48,921 bases of DNA, taken from IMG/VR virus record IMGVR_UViG_3300028569_002827, positions 1-48,921 of that record, one strand, 5' to 3'. This DNA comes from a virus. Under the pieces are notes generated by a model. It saw only the letters and a program-made list of their open reading frames with translations. It was not told the DNA's origin and did not search any database. Each line of letters begins with the position of its first letter. The stretch's first letter is position 1. Below are positions 23,935 through 31,572 of this stretch, piece by piece. A program made the position numbers and the translations under genes.

Positions 23935-25452
23935 ATGGGACTGTTTACCTTTTTTGATCGCTTTCGCGGATCTGGTAGCTCCAACGCCTCTGGTGGAGAT
24001 CGTTCGCCATGGGGTGACTTTTCATTTGAGTCGATATCTGCGCGTACCAGCAGTGGCATGCGTGTCTCGCCCGATAGCGCGCTGCGCCTAGCTGCTGTGT
24101 ATGCATGCGTGCGGATCCTGGCCGAAACAATTGCATCACTGCCGTTGGTGGTTTACCAGCGCCGCCCTGACGGCGGCAAGGACAGGGTCACGGACCACTG
24201 GCTTTACCGCTTGATGGCCAAGCGGCCGAACCGGTTTCAAAATCCTTTTGAGTGGCGTGAGATGCTGCAAGGACACCTGGCTTTGCGAGGTAACGCCTTC
24301 AACCAGATCATCACCAACCCGCGTGGCGAGATCATCGAACTCATGCCGATCCACCCGGACCGGGTCAAGATTGAGTTGTTGCCATCAGGTGAATACCGCT
24401 ACCGAATTAGCGACCGCTCTGGCACTGAGGTGATCTTGCCAAGAGGTGAGGTCTGGCATTTGCGTGGCCTGTCCTCGGACGGCTTGATGGGTATGAGCCC
24501 GATTGAGCTTGCCCGGGAGAATCTGGGTACTGCACTAGCAGCCCAAGGCTATGGCGCACGTTTCTTTGCCAATGACGCCAAGCCTACAGGAGGGTGGATT
24601 GAATTTCCTGGCTCGTTCAAGGACTCCGAGGCCAAGAAGGTGTTTCGTGAGTCTTATCAGCAGGCGCAGTCCGGCTCCAACCGGGGCAAGGTCCTGGTGT
24701 TAGAAAACGGCATGAAGTTTCACGAAGTGGGCGTCACAAACAAAGACGCCCAGTTTCTGGAACTGCGCAAGTTTCAGATCACCGACGTGGCCCGGCTCTT
24801 TCGTGTACCACCGCACATGATTGCTGATCTTGATAGAGCGACCTTCTCCAACATCGAGCAGCAGAGTCTGGAGTTCGTCATGCACACCATGACGCCCTGG
24901 GCTGAGCGCTGGGAGGCCAGCATTCAATCTGAGTTACTTCTTGAGAGTGACGATATAGAAATTGAGTTTGATTTCGCCAATCTGATGCGCGGCGATGCGT
25001 CCAGCCGCTCAAGCTACTACCAAAGCGGAATTCAGAACGGCTGGCTCACCCGCAACGAAGCACGCATTGCAGAAAACCTCAATCCCATTGACGGACTTGA
25101 TCAGCCACTGCGACCACTCAATATGGTCGAGGAGGACGTGGCAGAGGATTTGGAAATCGATATAAAAGCAGAAGCGGCAGAGCCACTGGAGCAAAAAGCG
25201 ATCGAGCCTTCGGAGGATGAGAGTGTTGCCCGTCTCAATGGGCGATTTAACGCACTTGTTCAAACGACCTCTGAGCGACTTGCTCGCCGCATCGGCCGAT
25301 CAGATCATCTGGCAGAAAAAGACATCTTATTGATCTCCCAAGCCTTGGCCGTACCGCTAGACCAGGTTCAGCTTTGGGCAAGCCAAATAGACGAGCCGCT
25401 AGATCAAAAACAGCTCACCGAATCACTTATCTCTCTCGGACAGAATTTATGA
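23935..25452 (+). CDS. Portal protein (HK97 family)
   Basis: 505 residues. Typical elements include ALRLAAVYACVRILAETIASLPL (about 44-66), a stretch HLALRGNAFNQIITN and ELMPIHPDRV, then FQITDVARLFRVPPHMIADLDRATFSNIEQQSLEF near 280-310. The C-terminal 100 residues are acidic and helical, longer than a minimal portal and probably lining the capsid interior. The protein forms the dodecameric DNA gate at the capsid vertex. Its TGA overlaps the protease ATG. Confidence 0.95.
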   Translation: MGLFTFFDRFRGSGSSNASGGDRSPWGDFSFESISARTSSGMRVSPDSALRLAAVYACVRILAETIASLPLVVYQRRPDGGKDRVTDHWLYRLMAKRPNRFQNPFEWREMLQGHLALRGNAFNQIITNPRGEIIELMPIHPDRVKIELLPSGEYRYRISDRSGTEVILPRGEVWHLRGLSSDGLMGMSPIELARENLGTALAAQGYGARFFANDAKPTGGWIEFPGSFKDSEAKKVFRESYQQAQSGSNRGKVLVLENGMKFHEVGVTNKDAQFLELRKFQITDVARLFRVPPHMIADLDRATFSNIEQQSLEFVMHTMTPWAERWEASIQSELLLESDDIEIEFDFANLMRGDASSRSSYYQSGIQNGWLTRNEARIAENLNPIDGLDQPLRPLNMVEEDVAEDLEIDIKAEAAEPLEQKAIEPSEDESVARLNGRFNALVQTTSERLARRIGRSDHLAEKDILLISQALAVPLDQVQLWASQIDEPLDQKQLTESLISLGQNL

Positions 25453-26408
25453 AAAACCAACTTATAAAAAACCAACTTCTGGTCGCTGAATTTTTGGCAA
25501 CGCCATGGGCCTTGATGCCCGAGCGTTTGAGTGCCCTGGCTACGGTCATTTCCCGATGGACACAAGGCGCGCCTGCTAGCGACGCTGCCATGTTTCAGGT
25601 CCAAACAGACCGTGTACTGCGTGACACTCGCAGACAGACCTCGGCCGCCATTTCAGGTGGCGGCATTGCCGTCATCCCTATTTATGGCGTCATCACACAG
25701 CGTGGAAATATGGTGGATGACGTCTCCGGCCCTGGCATGGTCAGCACCCAGATCGTCACGCAAATGCTCAGACAAGCCGTTGCCGATGACGCGGTCAGTC
25801 AGATCTTGCTGGACATTGATAGCCCTGGCGGCAGTGTCTATGGCGTTTCTGAATTGAGCGATGCGATTTTGAGTGCCCGTGCACAAAAGCCCGTGGTGGC
25901 GATTGCGAACAGTCTGGCAGCTTCGGCTGCTTACTGGGTCGGCTCCCAGGCCAGTGAGTTCTACGTCACCTCCGGTGGAGAAGTCGGCTCAATTGGCGTG
26001 TGGCAGGCGCACCAGGATTACAGCAAAGCCATGGACGAGGCAGGCGTTAAGACCACGCTCATATCGGCGGGCAAGTTCAAGGTCGAGGGCAATCCATATG
26101 CACCGCTGGACGAAGAAGCACAAGGATTTATGCAGTCCCGCGTAGATGACTATTACGCCGCATTTACCAAGGCTGTGGCCAAGGGGCGTGGTGTGCCCAT
26201 CACTCAGGTACGAGATGGCATGGGTCAAGGCCGTGTCTTGGGGGCTGATGCAGCCTTGGCTCAAAACATGGTGGACGGCATCGCCAGCTTCGATCAGGTC
26301 TTGAGCAAGATGCATAAAGACGCAGCGTCAAGTGCTATGTCCAGTCCACCTGCCAAGCCCAAAACCTCCCGATTGGCCCAAGCCCGCTCAGAGCTTGGGA
26401 TTTTGTAA
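25449..26408 (+). CDS. S49-family (SppA/protease-C-like) prohead maturation protease
   Basis: 319 residues from the ATG at 25449, overlapping the portal stop (ATGA). A ClpP/crotonase-type core: IYGVITQRG, ILLDIDSPGGSVYG (about 117-130), then SLAASAAYWVG with Ser159 in the nucleophile position, and ISAGKFKVEG with Lys209 as the general base. This Ser-Lys arrangement is that of S49 peptidases used as prohead proteases. It should cleave the scaffold-like N-terminus of the major capsid protein encoded next. An intergenic structured region separates the two genes. Confidence 0.92.
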   Translation: MKNQLIKNQLLVAEFLATPWALMPERLSALATVISRWTQGAPASDAAMFQVQTDRVLRDTRRQTSAAISGGGIAVIPIYGVITQRGNMVDDVSGPGMVSTQIVTQMLRQAVADDAVSQILLDIDSPGGSVYGVSELSDAILSARAQKPVVAIANSLAASAAYWVGSQASEFYVTSGGEVGSIGVWQAHQDYSKAMDEAGVKTTLISAGKFKVEGNPYAPLDEEAQGFMQSRVDDYYAAFTKAVAKGRGVPITQVRDGMGQGRVLGADAALAQNMVDGIASFDQVLSKMHKDAASSAMSSPPAKPKTSRLAQARSELGIL

Positions 26409-26411
26409 TTT

Positions 26412-26504
26412 GGACTGCTCAGGAGTTGCTCCGTTGAGCGCCTCCAGTCCGAGCGGCGACCCGTAGGTCGCAACCCTGATGCGTGACTAGCTTCGCGCAT
26501 TTTT
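26412..26504 (+). promoter_or_regulatory. Three consecutive stem-loops in the protease-capsid gap
   Basis: First, GGACTG-CTCA-GGAG (26412-26425) pairs in order with CTCC (26429-26432), TGAG (26435-26438) and CAGTCC (26445-26450) as one extended bulged hairpin. Second, GCGACC (26456-26461) pairs with GGTCGC (26466-26471) around a four-base loop. Third, ATGCG (26479-26483) pairs with CGCAT (26496-26500) and is followed by T residues, a weak terminator form. With the terminator at 26521-26543 this fills the gap and suggests a regulatory leader for the capsid gene. Confidence 0.5.
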
Positions 26505-26520
26505 CAATCTTTTCAATCCC

Positions 26521-26543
26521 GCCACCCAAGAGGTGGCTTTTTT
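26521..26543 (+). terminator. Intrinsic terminator upstream of the capsid gene
   Basis: GCCACC (26521-26526), five-base loop, GGTGGC (26532-26537) and six T (26538-26543). Only 18 bases separate it from the capsid ATG at 26562. It would cut late transcription ahead of the capsid gene unless antiterminated, or it shapes mRNA ends by processing. Confidence 0.7.
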
Positions 26544-26561
26544 ACGTCTGGAGAAACCCAA

Positions 26562-27899
26562 ATGAGTAAGCAATTGCGCGAGCTTCAAGCTCGCAAGTCT
26601 GATCTTGTCAAAGAGGCTCGTGCCTTAACTGACATTGCCGCCCAAGAAAACCGTGACCTCTCAGATGAGGAGGTGATCAAGTTCAATGCACTTAAGAGTC
26701 GAATTGAAATCGCTTCGGCGGCAATTGACCGCGAGTCGGCTTTGATTTCCGAAGAGGTTCAGATGGGGGCGCATGTAGGCAACCACTCTGGTGTTGGTCA
26801 AGGTTCGGTATTCCCAAGCGTCGTGGTGAGCGATAACCGCGAACTCGACCCTAAACATGGCTTTCAAAGCTTGGGCGACTTCTTGCAAAACGTCTGCCAT
26901 GCGCAAAAGCCAGGCAACCCGATTGACGATCGCCTGCTGATTGGCAGTGGTCGTGGTGCTGCCGCTCCAGCCACCTTTGGCAGTGAAGGCTCCGGTCAGG
27001 ACGGTGGCTTCTTTGTGCCGCCACAGTTCTCCAAGGAGATTTTCCAGCTGTCTTTGGGCGAAGACTCGTTACTGCCGCTGACCGATAACGTGGAAATCAG
27101 CGGAAACACCATGGCGTTCCCCAAGGATGAAACCACACCCTGGGGCACCAACGGTATTCGCGCTTACTGGCAAGGCGAAGCGGCTCCAGCGGTCACCACC
27201 AAGCCCGTTTTGGGACTGTCTACTTTGCGGCTGAAGAAGTTGATGGCCCTGGTGCCCACGACCGATGAGTTGCTGGAAGACGCCAATGCCTTGTCGACTT
27301 ATCTGCCCGAGAAGATTGCACTTTCCATTCGCTGGAAAACCAATGAATCTATCCTGTTCGGCTCCGGCTCTGGCGTACCGGTAGGTGCTCTCAATGCTGG
27401 CGCTACGGTCAGTGTTGCCAAGGAGACTGGGCAGTTGACGCAAACGCTGCTTCCACAAAACTTGGCCAAGATGATTGCTCGTCTGCCGACGGGCTCATTC
27501 GCCAATGCGGTGTGGATCGTCAATAACGACGTGTTGCCAGCATTGTTCACTCTGACCTTGGGTAACTACCCGATCTACCTGCCCACCGGATTGAACGTTG
27601 GCGGGATTCAGGTATCGCCCTACGGCACGCTGCTGGGTCGCCCGGTGTTTGTGTCCCAACACGCCAACACTTTCTCCGCACAGGGTGACATCTTGCTGGT
27701 GGACCTGAAGTACTACCAGACCATCACCAAAGCGGGTGGCATGCAGACCGCCACGTCGATGCACCTGTACTTCGATGCCGATCTCACGGCGTTTCGAACC
27801 ACCTTCCGCATGGATGGCCAATCGAAGATTTCTACCGCCATCACGCCTGCCAAGGGCAGCGCCACGATGTCGCCATTTATTCAACTTGGCGCTCGCTAA
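26562..27899 (+). CDS. Major capsid protein (HK97 fold)
   Basis: 445 residues. The first ~110 residues form a coiled-coil delta domain (LRELQARKSDLVKEARALTD and ENRDLSDEEVIKFNALKSRIE) that acts as internal scaffold and is removed by the prohead protease. The remainder holds the HK97-fold core, with GGFFVPPQFSKEIF, LKKLMALVPTTDELLEDA and the C-terminal DILLVDLKYYQTITKAGGMQ. GGAG precedes the ATG. It assembles the icosahedral shell. Confidence 0.95.
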   Translation: MSKQLRELQARKSDLVKEARALTDIAAQENRDLSDEEVIKFNALKSRIEIASAAIDRESALISEEVQMGAHVGNHSGVGQGSVFPSVVVSDNRELDPKHGFQSLGDFLQNVCHAQKPGNPIDDRLLIGSGRGAAAPATFGSEGSGQDGGFFVPPQFSKEIFQLSLGEDSLLPLTDNVEISGNTMAFPKDETTPWGTNGIRAYWQGEAAPAVTTKPVLGLSTLRLKKLMALVPTTDELLEDANALSTYLPEKIALSIRWKTNESILFGSGSGVPVGALNAGATVSVAKETGQLTQTLLPQNLAKMIARLPTGSFANAVWIVNNDVLPALFTLTLGNYPIYLPTGLNVGGIQVSPYGTLLGRPVFVSQHANTFSAQGDILLVDLKYYQTITKAGGMQTATSMHLYFDADLTAFRTTFRMDGQSKISTAITPAKGSATMSPFIQLGAR

Positions 27900-27926
27900 A
27901 CCCCAGAACCTCAAAGGAGAAAACAC

Positions 27927-28373
27927 ATGTTTCCCAATGCAAAAGGCAGTGAACTGCTTTCAGTGCTCGCCACGATCGATCCTGCTTCGCAGACTGCTGG
28001 CGCAGCCAGTACCGGCTGGGTGCCCGTCGCCAACTACTTTGGCTTTCTGGCGTTGGTGCAAACCGGCGTGCTTGGCACCTCGGCCATTGTCGACGCTAAG
28101 TTGCAGCAGGCGCTGGACAGTTCAGGCACCGGTGCCAAAGACATCAGCGGCAAAGCGATCACCCAGATCGTCAAAGCCACGGGTGACAACAAACAGGTGC
28201 TTGTCAATGTCAAGCCTGAAGAGCTCGACACCGTGAACGGCTTCGGGTTTGTGCGCGTCACAGTGACCGTTGGCGTGGCCGCCAGCATCACCTCGGCCCA
28301 GCTGCTCGGACTCAACCCCCGTTATGCACCGGCTGACGTGGGCAATCAGGCTGCTGTGGTTCAGGTGATCTAA
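27927..28373 (+). CDS. Probable head decoration or structural protein
   Basis: 148 residues, Ala/Val/Gly-rich, strand-dominated, with SGTGAKDISGKAITQIVKATGDNKQVLVNV in the middle. AAGGAG precedes the ATG. It sits between the major capsid protein and the head-tail connector, the usual place for a decoration or stabilising protein in HK97-like phages. No family assignment, so the role is positional inference. Confidence 0.65.
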   Translation: MFPNAKGSELLSVLATIDPASQTAGAASTGWVPVANYFGFLALVQTGVLGTSAIVDAKLQQALDSSGTGAKDISGKAITQIVKATGDNKQVLVNVKPEELDTVNGFGFVRVTVTVGVAASITSAQLLGLNPRYAPADVGNQAAVVQVI

Positions 28374-28997
28374 ATGCCATTGCAACTCGTCACACCACCT
28401 TCAGAGGAGCCGGTGTCCCTGTGGGAAGCCAAACTCCATCTGCGGGTGGATTTTGACGAGGATGACATGCTGATCGCATCGCTCATCACTGCTGCCCGTC
28501 AAGCAGCCGAAACTCTGACCGGCAGGCAGTTCACCACTGCCCGCTGGAAGCAAGTGCTCGACTGCTTTCCCGGACCGTCTCTGATGGGCGTACCCGCTGG
28601 TCAAGCTTTCAGCTTGCCCGGGCACGCCATTTTGTTGTTCAAGACGCCGGTGCAGTCTGTCGTCTCGATTAACTACCTGGACATGGGATCTGCGCTGCAG
28701 GTCATGCCTGGGGCCACCTACACGGTGGACACCGCCTGTGAGCCCGCACGCATCACCCCCGTGTTTGGTCAGATCTGGCCGATCTCCTTGCCGCAGATTG
28801 GTGCGGTATCGGTCACCTTTGACGCTGGGTACGGCAGTGCCGCCCAGGTACCAGAGGGAATCAAGAGCTGGATCAAGTTGCGTGTCGGCAGCCTTTATGC
28901 CCACCGCGAAGAGATTGCAGTTCTAAGTCGCGGCCGTGTGGAAGCGCTTTCATTCATTGATGGTTTGCTTGACCCCTACAAGGTCGCTTTCGTATGA
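28374..28997 (+). CDS. Head-tail connector protein (gp6-like)
   Basis: 207 residues. The N-terminus LVTPPSEEPVSLWEAKLHLRVDFDEDDMLIASLITAARQAAETLTGRQ is characteristic of the gp6-like adaptor that docks under the portal. A beta-rich middle with PVQSVVSINYLD and a C-terminal helix (WIKLRVGSLYAHREEI) follow. The gene starts immediately at the preceding stop. It forms the first connector ring. Confidence 0.88.
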   Translation: MPLQLVTPPSEEPVSLWEAKLHLRVDFDEDDMLIASLITAARQAAETLTGRQFTTARWKQVLDCFPGPSLMGVPAGQAFSLPGHAILLFKTPVQSVVSINYLDMGSALQVMPGATYTVDTACEPARITPVFGQIWPISLPQIGAVSVTFDAGYGSAAQVPEGIKSWIKLRVGSLYAHREEIAVLSRGRVEALSFIDGLLDPYKVAFV

Positions 28998-29007
28998 AGG
29001 CGATCCC

Positions 29008-29358
29008 ATGAGTTCATTACGAGCGGGTCAGCTAAACCGGCGCATTACCTTGCAGCGACAAAGCAATGTGCAAGACAGCTATGGCGGTCCGGTCCGCACT
29101 TGGCTGAACGTGGCCACCGTTTGGGCCGACATACAGCCCTTGACGGGGCGCGAGCGGACAAGTGCGCAGCACATGGCCAGCGAAATTTCCCACCAAATCA
29201 CGGTGCGGTATCAGGCAAGTCTGACCGATACCCGGGTGGTATCTGGATACCGCGCACTTTACAAAGCTCGGATCTTCAACATCCACGCGGCGTTGAACGA
29301 GGACGAGAGCAATGTTCTGGTCACGCTGCTGGCGTCAGAGGGTCTGGACGATGGCTAA
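29008..29358 (+). CDS. Phage head closure protein
   Basis: 116 residues from ATG 29008. The family pattern is clear: RAGQLNRRITLQRQSNVQDSYGGPVRTW at the N-terminus, then WADIQPLTGRERTSAQHMASEISHQITVRY, with a short C-terminal beta segment. This small beta-barrel protein (SPP1 gp16/HK97 gp7 type) plugs the connector after packaging. Its stop overlaps the next gene by 8 bases. Confidence 0.9.
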   Translation: MSSLRAGQLNRRITLQRQSNVQDSYGGPVRTWLNVATVWADIQPLTGRERTSAQHMASEISHQITVRYQASLTDTRVVSGYRALYKARIFNIHAALNEDESNVLVTLLASEGLDDG

Positions 29359-29836
29359 GTACGAGAGCGTTCAGATTGAGGGCCTTGATGCTTTGGCCAA
29401 GGCTTTGAAAGAGTTGCCTGACCGCGTTGCCAAAAACGGCTTGCGAGCAGCGGTCTATGCCGGAGCCAAGCTGATCCGGGATGAAGCCAAGTTGCAAGCT
29501 CCCGTTGCAACGGGCGATCTGGGACCCAACCAGCCACCACCCGGCACTTTGAAGCGCTCGGTGATTTTGAAACAAATCCCAGAGTTGTCGAACAAGAACA
29601 AGCAGACCTTCTTTGTCACGGTTCGGCATGGCAAGAAGTACCGCAAGCAAGGCAAGAAGGGCAACTTGTCCCAGGACGCCTGGTACTGGCGCTTTGTGGA
29701 GTTCGGGACCGTAAAGATGTCCGCGCGCCCCTTTTTGCGGCCTGCTTTTGACATGAAGAAAAACGATGCGCTAACGGCCATCAAGACTCGACTTGCTGAG
29801 CGCATTGAGCAAGCCGCACGTGAATTGAAAAAGTAG
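29351..29836 (+). CDS. HK97 gp10-like tail/neck protein
   Basis: 161 residues from the ATG at 29351, inside the end of the head closure gene. The sequence matches the gp10 family: GLDALAKALKELPDRVAKNGLRAAVYAGAKLIRDEAKLQAP, and FVEFGTVKMSARPFLRPAFD near 115-135. It is highly basic. It serves as tail completion or neck protein joining head and tail. Confidence 0.9.
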   Translation: MAKYESVQIEGLDALAKALKELPDRVAKNGLRAAVYAGAKLIRDEAKLQAPVATGDLGPNQPPPGTLKRSVILKQIPELSNKNKQTFFVTVRHGKKYRKQGKKGNLSQDAWYWRFVEFGTVKMSARPFLRPAFDMKKNDALTAIKTRLAERIEQAARELKK

Positions 29837-29844
29837 TTCAAAAA

Positions 29845-30183
29845 ATGATTCAGCAAGACCTTTTCGCGGCCCTCGCAGGTGTGGCCGGGGGAAGGGTATT
29901 TCCGAACGTTGCGCCCAACAACGTGTCAAAGCCCTACGTGGTCTACGGCCGCGTATCCAGCGCACCAGAAAACACCCTGGCCGACGGCGCACCCATTGAA
30001 AACACCCGCCTGCAGGTGGACTGCTTTGACACCACCTACGCCGCCGCAGTTGCTTTAGCCGAGACGGTCAAGGCCGCTATGAAAAGCAGCGCCATCACCC
30101 ACGTTTTGCTCCTTGAGCAAGACCAATTCGAGCCCGAGGCATTGCTGCACCGGGTGATTTTGGATTTTTCGATCTGGAATTAA
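29845..30183 (+). CDS. DUF3168 tail terminator-like protein
   Basis: 112 residues with the DUF3168 pattern: an N-terminal helix (DLFAALAGVAGGRVFPNVAPN), then YVVYGRVSS, LQVDCFDTTYAAAVALAETVKAAM and a C-terminal strand. DUF3168 proteins are lambda gpU/HK97 gp10-context tail terminators that cap the tail tube. It lies between the gp10-like gene and the tail tube gene as usual. Confidence 0.87.
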   Translation: MIQQDLFAALAGVAGGRVFPNVAPNNVSKPYVVYGRVSSAPENTLADGAPIENTRLQVDCFDTTYAAAVALAETVKAAMKSSAITHVLLLEQDQFEPEALLHRVILDFSIWN

Positions 30184-30213
30184 TTAACAGGCCATAACTT
30201 TTAGGAGAACTCT

Positions 30214-30861
30214 ATGCCAAGCACCGCCATCTCAGCCCAAGGCTCCACCGTCAGTATCGGCACGACCACCGGGTCGGCGCTCACCATCACCGCCGTCTCG
30301 CTCACCAACCCTTGCCGGGTCACGCTCTCAGCGGTCACGGCATTAAACAAGGGTGATGTGATCACTATCGCTGGCCTCGTTGGTACCACGCAGCTCAACG
30401 GCAACAGCTTCGTTGTTCAGTACATCGAACCTACGACCAAGATCGTCACCCTCGCTGGACTGGACGCGACTGGATATACGACCTACACCAGCGGCGGTAC
30501 TGCAACCCCTGTGCAGTGGACCAAGATTTCCAACGTCAAGAGCTACAGCGGCTTTGACGGCTCAGCCTCCGAGATTGAGCGAACCAACTTTGACTCAACG
30601 GCCAAGGAATTCATTCTTGGCCTCTTTGACCCGGGTGCGTTTGCCATCGAGGTCGACCAGGACAACAGTGATGCAGGCCAGCTGGCCCTGATGACTGCGC
30701 TGGTGACCGGTGTGGCCAAGAGTTTCAAGTTGCTATTGCCCAACGGCAACACAGCAACCTTCACCGCCTACGTGAAGAAATTCAACAGCCAGGGCGCAGT
30801 GGATCAGGCGATCCGACGTTCGGCTGAACTGCGTATTTCCGGCTCAATCACCTGGGCTTAA
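30214..30861 (+). CDS. Major tail tube protein with N-terminal insertion
   Basis: 215 residues. The tail-tube core lies in the C-terminal 120 residues: SGFDGSASEIERTNFDSTAKEF, GLFDPGAFAIEVDQDNSDAGQ, and FTAYVKKFNSQGAVDQAIR-SAELRISG. Ahead of it, residues about 20-90 form an additional Thr/Val-rich strand domain (VTALNKGDVITIAGLVG...) that looks like an inserted ubiquitin-activating-like or decorating beta domain. AGGAG precedes the ATG. It polymerises to form the tail tube. A CCTGAG/CTCAGG hairpin (30871-30890) follows. Confidence 0.87.
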   Translation: MPSTAISAQGSTVSIGTTTGSALTITAVSLTNPCRVTLSAVTALNKGDVITIAGLVGTTQLNGNSFVVQYIEPTTKIVTLAGLDATGYTTYTSGGTATPVQWTKISNVKSYSGFDGSASEIERTNFDSTAKEFILGLFDPGAFAIEVDQDNSDAGQLALMTALVTGVAKSFKLLLPNGNTATFTAYVKKFNSQGAVDQAIRRSAELRISGSITWA

Positions 30862-30906
30862 ATACCTGGTCCTGAGGGCTCTTGCTCAGGGAAGAAGCCG
30901 CCCGCC

Positions 30907-30935
30907 TTGACCTTTGGCTTTGTGAAGTGGATAAT
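30907..30935 (+). promoter_or_regulatory. Promoter of the inserted toxin-antitoxin pair
   Basis: TTGACC (30907-30912), 17-base spacer, GATAAT (30930-30935), each hexamer with one mismatch. Downstream, TGTATTACA (30940-30948) is a short palindrome and ATGCAC is repeated, both plausible antitoxin sites. This allows expression in the lysogen independent of the late operon. Confidence 0.65.
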
Positions 30936-30969
30936 GCACTGTATTACACATGCACAGGAGTGTTACGCC

Positions 30970-31206
30970 ATGACCGCCAGAACCATCAACGTACGCCTGC
31001 CCGAGGCGCTTTACAACCAGATCGAAGAGCTGGCCAAGGCGACCGCCCGGACCAAGAGCTTTTTGGCCATCGATGCGCTGACCAACTATGTGCAAAGTGA
31101 ATCCTGGCAGATTCGTGACATTCACGAAGGCATCAAGGAGGCCGATGCAGGCGAATTCGCAACCGATAAGCAGGTCAAAGCGGTGTTCGCCAAATACGGC
31201 GCTTGA
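30970..31206 (+). CDS. Ribbon-helix-helix (CopG/ParD-type) antitoxin
   Basis: 78 residues from the ATG at 30970, with GGAG at 30957-30960. The N-terminus TINVRLPEALYNQIEELAKATARTKSFLAIDALTNYV is a ribbon-helix-helix DNA-binding fold. The C-terminus (IRDIHEGIKEADAGEF) is a typical toxin-neutralising tail. It pairs with the ParE-like toxin starting 4 bases after its stop. It should repress the promoter at 30907-30935 and inactivate the toxin. Confidence 0.88.
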   Translation: MTARTINVRLPEALYNQIEELAKATARTKSFLAIDALTNYVQSESWQIRDIHEGIKEADAGEFATDKQVKAVFAKYGA

Positions 31207-31209
31207 TCC

Positions 31210-31479
31210 ATGTTGATCAAGTGGACTAGGGCGGCGCTCGCGTCTGTTGATGAAATCGCTGGCTTCATCGCCAAAGACAACCCGACCCGTGCCACCAGCT
31301 TTGTGCTGGAGCTGCAGGCCGCTGTGACCAAACTTCAGGCCCATCCTGGCATGGGCCGGGCTGGCCGCGTCCCTGGCACGCGCGAGCTGGTCCTGCACAA
31401 GAACTACATCGCCATTTACCGCGTTCGTGGCGACGATGTTGAAATTTTGAGGTTGCATCACGCAGCCCGAAATCTATGA
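31210..31479 (+). CDS. RelE/ParE-family toxin
   Basis: 89 residues in the ParE-type fold: IKWTRAALASVDEIAGFIAKDNPTRATSFVLEL with helical hairpin, then LQAHPGMGRAGRVPGTRELVLHKNYIAIYRVRGDDVEILRLHHAARN at the C-terminus. That ending (ILRxxHxAR) is typical of the superfamily. ParE members inhibit gyrase; RelE-like ones cleave mRNA. The lower similarity to ribosome-dependent RelE and the ribbon-helix-helix partner favour the ParE group. It is positioned in the tail operon, an unusual site. Confidence 0.88.
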   Translation: MLIKWTRAALASVDEIAGFIAKDNPTRATSFVLELQAAVTKLQAHPGMGRAGRVPGTRELVLHKNYIAIYRVRGDDVEILRLHHAARNL

Positions 31480-31521
31480 CGAACTGGGTCAGCCCCTGAA
31501 GCTGACCTTTGACCGCAAACC

Positions 31522-31556
31522 AACCCGCCTCAGGCTAAAACCTCGGCGGGTTTTTT
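31522..31556 (+). terminator. Intrinsic terminator after the toxin
   Basis: AACCCGCC (31522-31529) pairs with GGCGGGTT (31545-31552), with a run of T at 31551-31556. It lies inside the late operon just ahead of the tail chaperone gene at 31573, so late transcription must read through it. Confidence 0.8.
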
Positions 31557-31572
31557 CATTTCTGGAGTACAT

